Part shown: positions 15,224-24,039 of the stretch, one piece after another
How positions within the stretch are numbered: the stretch's first letter is position 1
Layout of the letters: each line of letters opens with the position of its first letter
Origin: Arthrobacter bambusae
Lineage (GTDB): Bacteria; Actinomycetota; Actinomycetes; Actinomycetales; Micrococcaceae
Direction: 5' to 3'
NCBI RefSeq assembly: GCF_030812595.1
Contig: NZ_JAUSSZ010000021.1
Location: 1 to 47,220 of the forward strand
Length of the DNA stretch: 47,220 nt
Program-made: the position numbers and the translations under genes
The notes under the pieces: model-generated
What the model was told of the DNA's origin: nothing
Databases searched by the model: none
Seen by the model: only the letters and a program-made list of their open reading frames with translations

Positions 15224-17896
15224 TCAGTTGGGTGCACGCCGCACCCTCAGGCCGTTACCCGCAGGAGCCCCGCCGTCGGAACCCGCCAAAGCTTCGAGAC
15301 CCTCGATGGTGAGCTCGTCGACGTCGGCCGCGGTGTCCACCAGCACGGTGTCGCCGTCCGCGATGTGACCCGCGAGGATCTCCTTGGCCAGGCGGTCGCC
15401 GATCTCGCGTTGAACCAGCCGCCGCAACGGACGGGCGCCGTAGGCGGGATCGTAGCCCGACATCGCGAGCCAAGCGCGGGCGCCGTCACTGACTTCAAGG
15501 GTGAGCCGGCGGTCGTGCAGGCGCTTGGTGAGCTCGCCCACGTGCAGCTCGACGATCCTGGCAAGCTCGTCCACGCTCAGGGGATCAAAGAGGACAATCT
15601 CGTCGAGCCGGTTGAGGAACTCCGGTTTGAAGGACGCGTTGACCACAGCCATGACCGCATTTCGCTTCGCCGTGGCGTCCAGGGTCGGATCCACAAGGAA
15701 CTGGCTACCGTGGTTTGAGGTCAGCACCAGGATGGTGTTCCGGAAGTCCACGGTGCGGCCCTGCCCGTCGGTGAGGCGACCGTCGTCGAGCACTTGCAGG
15801 AGGATGTCGAACACCTCCGGGTGCGCCTTCTCCACTTCATCAAGCAGGATCACGGAGTACGGGCGGCGGCGGACCGCTTCAGTCAGCTGTCCGCCTTCCT
15901 CATAGCCTACGTAACCGGGAGGGGCACCGACCAGCCGCGCCACGGAGTGCTTCTCACCGTATTCGGACATGTCGATCCGCACCATGGCCCGTTCGTCGTC
16001 GAACAGGAAGTCGGCCAGCGCCTTCGCCAGCTCGGTCTTGCCGACCCCGGTGGGGCCCAGGAAGAGGAAGGAACCCGTGGGGCGGTTGGGGTCGCTGATG
16101 CCTGCGCGGGCGCGGCGGACCGCATCGGAAACGGCCGTCACGGCCTTGGATTGGCCGACCAGCCGCTTGCCGAGCTCCTCTTCCATGTGCAGCAGCTTCT
16201 GGGATTCTCCCTGCAACATGCGGCCGGCGGGGATGCCGGTCCAAGCCGAGATGACCTCGGCAATATCGTCCGCTGTCACCTCTTCCGCGACCATGAGGGC
16301 AGGCTTGGCTTCGCCGCGTTCTTCCCGGGCGGACTCTTCCTCGGCCGCGGCGCTGAGTTCGCGCTCCAACGCCGGCAGCTCACCGTAGAGGATGCGGGAA
16401 GCAGCTTCGAGATCGCCCTCGCGCTGGTACTTTTCGGCGGCGGAACGCAATTCGTCGATTTTCGCCTTGAGGTCGCCAACGCGGTTGAGTCCGGCCTTCT
16501 CAGCTTCCCAACGGGCGTTCAACGCCGCCAAGGCTTCCGCCTTGTCCGCCTTGTCCGCACGGATCGCCGCGAGGCGTTCCACGGAAGCGGCGTCCGTTTC
16601 GCGGGCGAGGGCCAGTTCCTCCATGGTGAGCCGGTCCACAGACCGGCGAAGCTGGTCGATTTCCTCCGGAGCGGAGTCGATCTCCATGCGTAGCCGTGAC
16701 GCTGCCTCGTCCACGAGGTCGATCGCTTTGTCCGGCAACTGACGGCCCGAGATGTAGCGGTTGGAGAGCGTGGCGGCGGCGACGAGGGCGGAGTCTGCGA
16801 TCGCTACCTTGTGGTGGGCCTCATAGCGTTCCTTGAGGCCGCGGAGGATGCCGATCGTGTCCTCCACGCTCGGCTCACCCACGTAGACCTGCTGGAAACG
16901 GCGTTCAAGGGCAGGGTCCTTTTCGATATTCTCGCGGTACTCGTCCAGGGTGGTGGCGCCGATGAGCCGCAGCTCGCCGCGGGCCAGCATTGGTTTGAGC
17001 ATGTTGCCTGCGTCCATGGCGCTTTCACCGGTGGCACCGGCTCCCACCACTGTGTGGATTTCGTCGATGAAGGTGACGATTTGCCCGTCGGAGTTCTTGA
17101 TTTCCTCCAGCACGGCCTTAAGCCGTTCCTCGAACTCGCCGCGGTATTTCGCGCCGGCCACCATGGACGCAAGGTCCAGGGCGATCAGGGTCTTGCCCCG
17201 CAGGCTTTCCGGAACGTCCCCGGCCACCATGCGTTGGGCGAGGCCTTCGACAACGGCGGTCTTGCCGACGCCGGGCTCACCGATCAGCACGGGGTTGTTC
17301 TTGGTTCGACGGCTCAGGACCTGGATGACCCGCCGGATTTCGCTGTCCCGCCCGATCACGGGATCCAGCTTGCCCGAACGTGCCACGGCCGTGAGATCGG
17401 TGCCGTATTTCTCCAACGCCTGGAACGTATTTTCCGGGTCCTGCGAGGTGACCTTCCGGTCGCCACGGACACCCGGGACTGCGGCGAGAAGCGCCTCATG
17501 GGAGGCACCGGCGTCGCGCAATAGCTTTCCTACGGCATCGCTCCCTGCAGAAAGGCCCAAAAGGAGGTGCTCAGTGGACACAAACGAATCGCCGAGCTTC
17601 TCTGCCTCGTTCTGGGCAGCCTGGATGGCCTGCATGGCAGGTCGCGAAAGTTGCGCTTGCTGCACGGAACTGCCCGATGACGCCGGCAGTGCCTTGATCG
17701 CCGAACTCGCCTGCACGCTGACGGCATCCGGATCCGCTCCGGTGGCGCGCAAAAGCGCCACCGCGACGCCTTCGCGCTGGTCCATGAGCGCTTTGAGCAG
17801 GTGGGCCGGCTCCACCTGCGGATTTCCTGCGGTGGAGGCGTTCATGGCCGCCGCGGAAAGAGCCTCTTGGCTCTTGGTGGTGAATTTGACGTCCAT
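15224..17896 (-). CDS. clpB: ATP-dependent disaggregase ClpB
   Basis: An 890-residue Hsp100 chaperone that rescues aggregated proteins with DnaK. It has two N-terminal Clp repeats (about 1-145), AAA1 with Walker A GEPGVGKT at 206-213 and Walker B FIDEI, the coiled-coil middle domain (about 400-530), and AAA2 with GPTGVGKT at 614-621. A GGAAGGAG ribosome site precedes the ATG. A HAIR-type element lies 33 bp upstream. It is longer than the usual 860 or so residues mainly at the C-terminus and middle domain. Confidence 0.97.
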   Translation of the reverse strand: MDVKFTTKSQEALSAAAMNASTAGNPQVEPAHLLKALMDQREGVAVALLRATGADPDAVSVQASSAIKALPASSGSSVQQAQLSRPAMQAIQAAQNEAEKLGDSFVSTEHLLLGLSAGSDAVGKLLRDAGASHEALLAAVPGVRGDRKVTSQDPENTFQALEKYGTDLTAVARSGKLDPVIGRDSEIRRVIQVLSRRTKNNPVLIGEPGVGKTAVVEGLAQRMVAGDVPESLRGKTLIALDLASMVAGAKYRGEFEERLKAVLEEIKNSDGQIVTFIDEIHTVVGAGATGESAMDAGNMLKPMLARGELRLIGATTLDEYRENIEKDPALERRFQQVYVGEPSVEDTIGILRGLKERYEAHHKVAIADSALVAAATLSNRYISGRQLPDKAIDLVDEAASRLRMEIDSAPEEIDQLRRSVDRLTMEELALARETDAASVERLAAIRADKADKAEALAALNARWEAEKAGLNRVGDLKAKIDELRSAAEKYQREGDLEAASRILYGELPALERELSAAAEEESAREERGEAKPALMVAEEVTADDIAEVISAWTGIPAGRMLQGESQKLLHMEEELGKRLVGQSKAVTAVSDAVRRARAGISDPNRPTGSFLFLGPTGVGKTELAKALADFLFDDERAMVRIDMSEYGEKHSVARLVGAPPGYVGYEEGGQLTEAVRRRPYSVILLDEVEKAHPEVFDILLQVLDDGRLTDGQGRTVDFRNTILVLTSNHGSQFLVDPTLDATAKRNAVMAVVNASFKPEFLNRLDEIVLFDPLSVDELARIVELHVGELTKRLHDRRLTLEVSDGARAWLAMSGYDPAYGARPLRRLVQREIGDRLAKEILAGHIADGDTVLVDTAADVDELTIEGLEALAGSDGGAPAGNGLRVRRAPN

Positions 17897-17928
17897 GGAT
17901 GAGCTCCTTCCGGGAAAATGACTATTTC

Positions 17929-17955
17929 AAAGTTGAGTCTATTATGCTCAACTTT
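17929..17955 (-). promoter_or_regulatory. HAIR-like (HspR) operator ahead of clpB
   Basis: GTTGAGT-N7-GCTCAAC, extended to 9-bp arms AAAGTTGAG/CTCAACTTT, has the spacing of the HspR inverted repeat CTTGAGT-N7-ACTCAAG. HspR represses clpB and dnaK operons in actinobacteria. No hspR gene is in the window. Confidence 0.8.
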
Positions 17956-18050
17956 GCGAGCGCAGTACACCTGCTCCATGTTTGCCGACGGCGAAACGGC
18001 TGTCCATAGCCCCGGGGCGGCGCGGCGCCTCCCGGTCGAAAACGTTGGTG

Positions 18051-18090
18051 CGGGCCGAGGGCTGCGGGCCGGAACGCAGCCCTCGGCCCG
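18051..18090. repeat. Perfect 15-bp GC-rich hairpin in the clpB / DUF4031 gap
   Basis: CGGGCCGAGGGCTGC (18051-18065) pairs with its exact complement (18076-18090) around a 10-nt loop. It sits in the 337-bp divergent gap 17897-18233, which otherwise holds only the HAIR element and no convincing gene. It is likely a structural or terminator element; no T-run follows. Confidence 0.6.
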
Positions 18091-18233
18091 AACCCACGAC
18101 GCCGCCGAAGCGCCGTACGATATGCACATGGCACCCTTCACAGTCACTCGCAATGCACTGGTTCCGGCCGCGCCCGAAGGGGACGGCACCCGCGTCACCA
18201 CTCGGAAAAACCCGTAGTCCTCGGGCACAGGCC

Positions 18234-19103
18234 ATGGCCGTCTATCTTGATCCCCCGCTGTGGCCCGCGCACGGAACTGTGTTTTCCCACCTCGTCTCGG
18301 ACACCTCGCTTGAGGAGCTGCATGCCTTTGCCATGGCCGCGGGGATTCCTGAGCGCGCCTTCGACGGCGACCACTACGACGTCCCGGAACGCCGCTACCA
18401 GGATCTCCTGTCCGCCGGCGCCATCCCCGTGGAGGCCCGGATTTTGGTGCGCAAACTGATCGCGAGCGGCTTGCGGATTCCCGCCCGCCAACGCAGCAAG
18501 GCCCTCACTGTGCCGTTGCTGGAACGCTGGAATTCGACCCTTCCGGGACATGAGGAGCTGGGTTTCGAGCTCCTCGAACGCTGGGGCGAGAAGCATCGGA
18601 AGTACCACAGCCGCACGCACTTGTTGGCGGTCCTGGAAGCCTTGGATCTCCTTACCGAACCCGGGACGCCTGCACACTCAGTGGCTCTGGCCGCTTGGTT
18701 CCACGACGCCGTCTACGAGGGAATTGCCGGGCAGGACGAAGAGCAGTCGGCAAGGCTGGCCGAGGACCGCCTGGCCATTGCCGGGCTTCCCGGGCCGGCA
18801 ATCGACGAAGTTGCCCGGCTGGTCAGGCTGACATCCACCCACAGCCCCGAACCCGAAGACCACGCCGGCGCCCTCCTGTGCGACGCCGATCTGTCCATCC
18901 TTGGCGCGGAACCCGCGGATTACCGCCGCTACCTGGTTGCCGTCCGCGAAGACTACGCCCACGTGAGCGACGCAGACTTCGCCGCGGGCCGGGCCGCGGT
19001 GGTCCGCCAACTGCTCGCCTTGGATCCGCTCTTCCACAGCGAACGCGCGAAAAGCCTCTGGCTGGATCGCGCCCGCCGCAACCTGGAGGCCGAACTGTCA
19101 TGA
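18234..19103 (+). CDS. DUF4031-HD domain fusion protein
   Basis: A 289-residue protein. Residues 1-85 form a DUF4031 domain (VYLDPPLWPAHG, HLVSDTSLEELHAFA, GDHYDVPERRY). From about 95 on it is a predicted metal-dependent HD phosphohydrolase: HRKYHSRTHLL, AAWFHDAVYEG and CDADLSILG give the His/Asp ligands. The start codon ATG follows a stop-free upstream frame that does not look coding. It overlaps the next gene by ATGA. A nucleotide or phosphate-ester substrate is likely but unknown. Confidence 0.85.
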   Translation: MAVYLDPPLWPAHGTVFSHLVSDTSLEELHAFAMAAGIPERAFDGDHYDVPERRYQDLLSAGAIPVEARILVRKLIASGLRIPARQRSKALTVPLLERWNSTLPGHEELGFELLERWGEKHRKYHSRTHLLAVLEALDLLTEPGTPAHSVALAAWFHDAVYEGIAGQDEEQSARLAEDRLAIAGLPGPAIDEVARLVRLTSTHSPEPEDHAGALLCDADLSILGAEPADYRRYLVAVREDYAHVSDADFAAGRAAVVRQLLALDPLFHSERAKSLWLDRARRNLEAELS

Positions 19104-19879
19104 CCACGGCGGGGACGGTGCACCGGCAGCTTCCGTTCACGGTGAGGTTTGAGTGGGGGCTCGACGGCGCCCGTTCCATTGCGTCCGGAGCGGACCTCGC
19201 CGTCGTGGTTGACATCCTGTCCTTCACCACGTGCGTCAGTGTCGCCGTCGACCGCGGCGCGTTGGTGTTCCCCTACCCATGGAAGGATGCAGGGGCCGAG
19301 GAATTCGCCGCCCACCACGATGCCCAACTGGCCGGTCCGCGGGGTGGAGGCGGGCTCAGCCTCTCGCCGTCGAGCTTGCGGGACGCGCGGACGTTGAGCC
19401 GCATCGTATTGCCTTCACCCAATGGCTCTTCCGTCGCCCACGAGCTCGCCCGGGAAGTCTCCCTTATTGCGGCCGTATCACTGCGCAACGCTGCCGCCAC
19501 TGCGGATTGGGTGGCGTCCGAACTCGCCCCGGATGCAGTGGTGGCGGTGATCGCAGCCGGCGAGCAATGGCCCGGTGGTTCGCTCCGGCCCGCCCTGGAG
19601 GATCAAATCGGGGCCGGCGCCTTCCTCGCCGGTCTCGCTGCCGCAGGGCGGGGCGGATTCACGCCGGAAGACGGCAGGGAAGGTTTCGCGCCGGAGGCCA
19701 ACGCAGCGATGGCCGTGTTCAACGCTGCCGAGCCCCGGCTCCATGACGCCCTGCGGGGCTGTTCCAGCGGGCGGGAGTTGATCGGCGCAGGATACGCGGA
19801 CGACGTCGAGATCGCCGCCGAACTTGACGCCGGGACCGCTGTGGCCATCTTGAGGGACGGCGCGTTCCAGCGGATTTGA
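19100..19879 (+). CDS. 2-phosphosulfolactate phosphatase (ComB) family protein
   Basis: A 259-residue member of the ComB family. VVVDILSFTTCVSVAVDRGA and PSPNGSSVAHEL are the conserved blocks, with EDQIGAGAFL later. In methanogens ComB acts in coenzyme M synthesis; bacteria that lack this cofactor also carry homologues of unclear function. Translational coupling to the HD protein suggests a joint role in phosphate-ester metabolism. The start is set by the ATGA overlap. Confidence 0.82.
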   Translation: MTTAGTVHRQLPFTVRFEWGLDGARSIASGADLAVVVDILSFTTCVSVAVDRGALVFPYPWKDAGAEEFAAHHDAQLAGPRGGGGLSLSPSSLRDARTLSRIVLPSPNGSSVAHELAREVSLIAAVSLRNAAATADWVASELAPDAVVAVIAAGEQWPGGSLRPALEDQIGAGAFLAGLAAAGRGGFTPEDGREGFAPEANAAMAVFNAAEPRLHDALRGCSSGRELIGAGYADDVEIAAELDAGTAVAILRDGAFQRI

Positions 19880-19908
19880 GTGCGCTTCAGCGTGGTTTCC
19901 GCAGGGGC

Positions 19909-19964
19909 TTGCAATTCCACTACCTAGCGATACTATGTACCAGTAGCTAGCAACACTGAGTAGT
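19909..19964 (+). promoter_or_regulatory. Promoter and probable PadR operator
   Basis: TTGCAA (19909-19914), a 16-bp spacer and TACTAT (19931-19936) form a good promoter. The -10 region is overlapped by TACT-N7-AGTA and by two related CTAGC-A-C boxes, which suits autoregulation by the PadR protein encoded next. Confidence 0.6.
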
Positions 19965-19979
19965 GAATGGAGGCGTCCG

Positions 19980-20309
19980 ATGGGCAGGCAGATGACGGAG
20001 ATGCTCAAAGGGACCCTGGAGGGCATCGTTCTCGCTCTCCTGACAGGGAAGCCTGCATACGGGTACGAAATCACGACGCTGCTCCGGGGGCAGGGCTTCA
20101 CGGAGATCGCCGAGGGCACCGTGTATGCGCTGCTCGTCCGGATCGAGCAGAAAGGCCTCGTCGACGTCGAGAAGCGGCCGTCCGAGAAGGGACCGCCGCG
20201 CAAGGTGTATTCGCTCAACGAGCAGGGCGAGAAGGAACTGGACGAATTCTGGAACACGTGGAGCTTCCTGTCCGAGCGACTGGAACAGCTCCGGAAGGCA
20301 GGGAAGTGA
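19980..20309 (+). CDS. PadR-family transcriptional regulator
   Basis: A 109-residue winged-helix protein. MLKGTLEGIVLALL, AYGYEITTLLRGQGF, EGTVYALLVRIEQKGLV and GPPRKVYSLNEQGEKEL are typical PadR segments. GGAGG precedes the ATG. It heads a four-gene exporter operon and is expected to repress it until a drug-like ligand binds. Confidence 0.93.
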   Translation: MGRQMTEMLKGTLEGIVLALLTGKPAYGYEITTLLRGQGFTEIAEGTVYALLVRIEQKGLVDVEKRPSEKGPPRKVYSLNEQGEKELDEFWNTWSFLSERLEQLRKAGK

Positions 20310-20311
20310 AC

Positions 20312-20692
20312 ATGGCCGCAGGGTGGATCGAGCAACTCACGGGATCGCTCGAACAGAAGAAGCAATACAGGCAAAACAAGGCCCGCTTGGAGCAACTTCC
20401 CGCGGACTACCGCGCGGCGGCGACCGCGCTGGAGCGGTACCTGATGTACTTCGGGGCCATTGCCAAGGGCGATGTGCTGCTGCGGATGCTCGGAGATCTC
20501 ACCGATCTCTTCGAACAGAGCGCCGCGGACGGAACGCCGATCCGCGGGATCGTCGGCGACGACCCGGTGGAGTTCGCGGAAACCTTCATGCGCAACTACA
20601 CGGGCGGTCAGTGGATCAACAAGGAGCGCGAACGCCTGGTCAAGGCGATCGACGCCGCCGCCGGAGACGATGGGAAGGAAGGGAGGTCATGA
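20312..20692 (+). CDS. DUF1048 family protein
   Basis: A 126-residue soluble, helical protein with WIEQLTGSLEQKKQYRQNKARLEQLP at the N-terminus, as in DUF1048. Such proteins often accompany PadR regulators and ABC exporters; the biochemical role is unknown. The ATG lies just after the PadR stop, and the end overlaps the ATPase gene by ATGA. Confidence 0.85.
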   Translation: MAAGWIEQLTGSLEQKKQYRQNKARLEQLPADYRAAATALERYLMYFGAIAKGDVLLRMLGDLTDLFEQSAADGTPIRGIVGDDPVEFAETFMRNYTGGQWINKERERLVKAIDAAAGDDGKEGRS

Positions 20693-21501
20693 CCAACGCA
20701 TCCACCACCCGCGAACCCTCGATCCGAGTGCGGAGCGTCGAAAAGTCCTACAAGGACTTGCACGTACTGCGCGGCGTGGACTTCGACGTGGCACCGGGCA
20801 GCATCTTCGCCCTTCTCGGCTCCAACGGAGCAGGAAAGACAACGATGGTGAAAATCCTGTCCACACTCTTGAAGACCGACGCCGGGACAGCCACAGTCAA
20901 TGGATTCGATGTGGCTACGCACCCTCTGCGGGTCCGGGAATCCATCAGCCTGACCGGGCAGTTCGCAGCGGTCGACGAGATCCTCTCCGGTCGCGAGAAC
21001 CTGGTGCTGGTAGCCAGGCTGCGGCATCTGGAGAATCCCCGCGAGGTGGCTGATGAACTTCTCGCACGCTTCAACCTGGCGGATGCAGCATTGCGAAAGG
21101 TATCCACGTATTCAGGGGGCATGCGCCGCCGCCTTGACATTGCCATGAGCCTGATCGGGCACCCGAAGGTCATTTTCCTTGACGAACCGACCACAGGACT
21201 CGATCCCGAAGCACGAATCGACGTATGGCAGATCATCAAGGATCTGGCCACCCAAGGCACAACGGTTTTGCTCACCACGCAGTATCTCGACGAGGCTGAA
21301 CAGCTTGCTGAAAGGATCGCCATTCTTCACCAAGGGCGCATCATCGCGAATGGCACCCTCGCCGAGCTCAAGCAACTACTCCCGCCGGCGAAAGCCGAGT
21401 ACGTCGAAAAGCAGCCCACCCTGGAGGATGTCTTCCTTGCACTCGTGGGCAACGAGGGCAAGGCCGCGACAACTGCCGCAACAAGCAAGGAGCAGTCATG
21501 A
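20689..21501 (+). CDS. ABC exporter ATP-binding subunit (DrrA-like)
   Basis: A 270-residue ATPase. Walker A GSNGAGKTT, signature YSGGMRRRLD, Walker B VIFLDEPTTGLD and the switch region are present, followed by the C-terminal QPTLEDVFLALVG block of DrrA-type drug exporters. It pairs with the following permease. GGAGG precedes the ATG. Confidence 0.94.
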   Translation: MTNASTTREPSIRVRSVEKSYKDLHVLRGVDFDVAPGSIFALLGSNGAGKTTMVKILSTLLKTDAGTATVNGFDVATHPLRVRESISLTGQFAAVDEILSGRENLVLVARLRHLENPREVADELLARFNLADAALRKVSTYSGGMRRRLDIAMSLIGHPKVIFLDEPTTGLDPEARIDVWQIIKDLATQGTTVLLTTQYLDEAEQLAERIAILHQGRIIANGTLAELKQLLPPAKAEYVEKQPTLEDVFLALVGNEGKAATTAATSKEQS

Positions 21502-22259
21502 GAACACACTTCTTCGCAGACACGAGCGTCCTGCTGGGCCGCTCCATGCGTCACATCTTCCGCAGCGCGGACACCATCATCACCACCGCGATCACGCCGA
21601 TCGCCCTCATGCTGCTGTTCGTCTACGTATTCGGCGGAGCGATCAGGACAGGCACGGAGAACTACGTCAACTACCTGCTGCCGGGAATCATGCTGATCGC
21701 GATCGCCTCGGGCATCGCGTACACCGCCGTTCGCTTGTTCTACGACATGCAGAGCGGCATTTTCGAGCGGTTCCAGTCCATGCCGATCGCACGATCATCC
21801 GTGCTGTGGGCGCATGTGCTGACTTCCATGGTCGCCAACGGGCTTTCGCTCGTGATCATTGTGCTGGTTGCCTTGGCCATGGGATTCCGGACATCGGCCA
21901 GCCTGCTGGCATGGCTCGCCATCGTGGGAATCCTGACGCTGTTCACCCTTGCACTTACCTGGCTCGCAATCATCGCGGGCCTGACAGCGAAGTCCGTGGA
22001 CGGCGCCGGCGGGTTCTCCTACCCGCTGATCTTCCTGCCGTTCATCAGTTCGGCGTTCGTTCCCACCGCCACCATGCCAGGTCCCGTGCGCGCCTTCGCC
22101 GAGAACCAGCCGGTCACGTCGATCGTCAACACGATCCAGGATCTCTTTGGACAACGGCCGGTCGGCAGCGATATATGGGTCGCACTCGCATGGTGCCTCG
22201 GCATCCTCGTTCTCGCGTACTTCTTCGCCGCGGCCGCTTACCGGCGCAGGGTCAGCTAA
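21498..22259 (+). CDS. ABC exporter permease subunit (DrrB-like)
   Basis: A 253-residue ABC-2 type membrane protein with about six helices. ADTIITTAITPIALMLLFVYVFGGAI and YVNYLLPGIMLIAIASGIAYTA are typical of daunorubicin-type permeases. It overlaps the ATPase gene by 4 bp and closes the operon. The exported compound is unknown. Confidence 0.92.
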   Translation: MRTHFFADTSVLLGRSMRHIFRSADTIITTAITPIALMLLFVYVFGGAIRTGTENYVNYLLPGIMLIAIASGIAYTAVRLFYDMQSGIFERFQSMPIARSSVLWAHVLTSMVANGLSLVIIVLVALAMGFRTSASLLAWLAIVGILTLFTLALTWLAIIAGLTAKSVDGAGGFSYPLIFLPFISSAFVPTATMPGPVRAFAENQPVTSIVNTIQDLFGQRPVGSDIWVALAWCLGILVLAYFFAAAAYRRRVS

Positions 22260-22298
22260 TCAACCGGAGAGTCCCGAACGGTCTCGTATCATGGAGGT

Positions 22299-24020
22299 GT
22301 GACCTCCTACCTCCAGCGCTCCGGTGCCGAAATCCCGCACGCCCGCCCCGACGTCGAGCACGTCCTGGCCGTGCGCGGTACGGGAGGCTACCGACAGTAC
22401 CGCATCCCCGCACTGGCGGTCTCGACGGCGGGAACTGTACTCGCCGCCTATGACGGCCGGCCGAACCTGGACGATCTGCCCAATCCGATCGATCTCCTGC
22501 TCCGGCGCAGCACGGACAATGGCCGCAGCTGGGAGGAACAGCGGGTGGTCCGCAGCGGCCCGGGGCTCCACGGCTACGGCGATCCCAGCCTGTTGGTGGA
22601 CACAGTGACAGCCCGGATTTTCATGTTCCACGCCGCGGGGACACATGCCGGTTTCTTCGAGGCAGTAGGGGGCCTGGAACCGGATGACGACGTGCAGCAC
22701 TGCGATCTCAGCTTTTCCGACGACGACGGGATCACCTGGCAGCACCGGCGGCTCACCGATCAGCTCAAGCTGGGCCGCGGTGCCGGCGACCGCGGCATCA
22801 CCGGGGTGTTCGCCGCGGCCGGGCAGGGAATCCAGATGCACACCGGTCCGTTCGCCGGGCGCCTGGTGCAGCAGTTCGTGGTCCTCGTGGACGGAGAAAT
22901 CATGGCGGCTTCCGCTTACAGCGACGACCACGGCGAGAGCTGGATCCTTGGTTCGCTGATCGGAAAGAACGCGGACGGGATCGGCCCCAACGAAAACAAA
23001 GTGGCGTGCCTCGACGACGGCCGACTCCTCCTGCATTCACGTGCAACTCCCCGGCGCCTGGCAGCAATCTCCCATGACGGCGGCGAGACGTGGAGCCGAC
23101 TGGAAGCGGTGGAAGACCTCCCCGACCCGAGCGACAATGGCTCACTTGTCCGCTTCGACGGCCTGCCGAATGTGGCTTCCCTGGCCGGCCCGGCCACGAA
23201 CGGCTGGCTACTGGCGAGCAACAACCAGGACACATCCCTGCGTCGCAATACGGTCCTCAGCCTGTCCCCGGATAACGGGGACAGCTGGCCCGCCAAGCTG
23301 GTCCTGTGCGAGGGCAGCTCGGCCTACTCGACGGTGGCGCGGCTTCCGGACGGCAACATCGGCGTTTTGTACGAGCGGCAGGGATACCGCGAAATCGTCT
23401 TCGTTTCCGTCCCGGCGGAGCAGCTGACGGAGCAGCTTTTGGGTCCGGCGGGTCCGGCCCGTCCGGCCTGCGCGGCGGCCGAAAACCAGTCGCGTCCCCA
23501 TGGCGTCGGCGGCATCGAGTTCCACATGGAACTGCGCTCCATCACTCCCGGCCGACCCGCTGTGTGGCAGAACGCCGGCGAATTCCACGCCATCTCCCCG
23601 GACAACGACGGCGACTGGGACGTTCGGACGTGGAAGGAAATCGGCCAGGGCTACTCAGCGGAACAAGCGCAGATCCTGGGAACCCGCGAAGCCCAGGACC
23701 TCAACTACGGTCCCATCATTCCGGGCTACAAGGCCGGGGACATCCTCGCCTTCACCGGGCGCGCCCGGAACCTGGGCACCCAAGCGGCGTCCGGCGTCGT
23801 ACTCCTGGGACCGCACGCCAACGCGGCGGACTTCCCGCCCGCCGACCTGGCGCCGGGAGCGGAAGCGCTGTACTTCACGCCCGTTTACACCATCACCGAG
23901 GCGGATCTGGCGCGGGAATCTCTCGAGCTGACTTTTGCGGTGGCATACGACGGCGGTGCGCGGGACGCCGAGCGCAGCTTCAGTTTCGATCTGCGCACAG
24001 GAGCCGTGACAGCCGGCTAG
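22299..24020 (+). CDS. Exo-alpha-sialidase, GH33-like
   Basis: A 573-residue protein with a sialidase beta-propeller. YRIPALAV supplies the first arginine of the triad, and five Asp boxes are visible (STDNGRSW, SDDDGITW, SDDHGESW, SHDGGETW, SPDNGDSW). The C-terminal 150 residues form a separate beta-rich region. No signal peptide is seen. The GTG lies 6 nt after TATCAT, suggesting a leaderless transcript, because the GGAGG just ahead is too close. No sialic acid uptake genes are nearby. Confidence 0.86.
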   Translation: MTSYLQRSGAEIPHARPDVEHVLAVRGTGGYRQYRIPALAVSTAGTVLAAYDGRPNLDDLPNPIDLLLRRSTDNGRSWEEQRVVRSGPGLHGYGDPSLLVDTVTARIFMFHAAGTHAGFFEAVGGLEPDDDVQHCDLSFSDDDGITWQHRRLTDQLKLGRGAGDRGITGVFAAAGQGIQMHTGPFAGRLVQQFVVLVDGEIMAASAYSDDHGESWILGSLIGKNADGIGPNENKVACLDDGRLLLHSRATPRRLAAISHDGGETWSRLEAVEDLPDPSDNGSLVRFDGLPNVASLAGPATNGWLLASNNQDTSLRRNTVLSLSPDNGDSWPAKLVLCEGSSAYSTVARLPDGNIGVLYERQGYREIVFVSVPAEQLTEQLLGPAGPARPACAAAENQSRPHGVGGIEFHMELRSITPGRPAVWQNAGEFHAISPDNDGDWDVRTWKEIGQGYSAEQAQILGTREAQDLNYGPIIPGYKAGDILAFTGRARNLGTQAASGVVLLGPHANAADFPPADLAPGAEALYFTPVYTITEADLARESLELTFAVAYDGGARDAERSFSFDLRTGAVTAG

Positions 24021-24039
24021 TTCCGCGCGGGGGGACGGT

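Noticed and set aside
17918..18217. Plus-strand frame of 99 residues between clpB and the DUF4031 gene
   Set aside because: It crosses the HAIR element and the 15-bp hairpin and has no ribosome site; no family features are seen.
21179..22453. Plus-strand frame of 424 residues overlapping the ABC genes
   Set aside because: It is an alternative frame over the ATPase, permease and sialidase starts, with an Arg/His-rich shadow composition.
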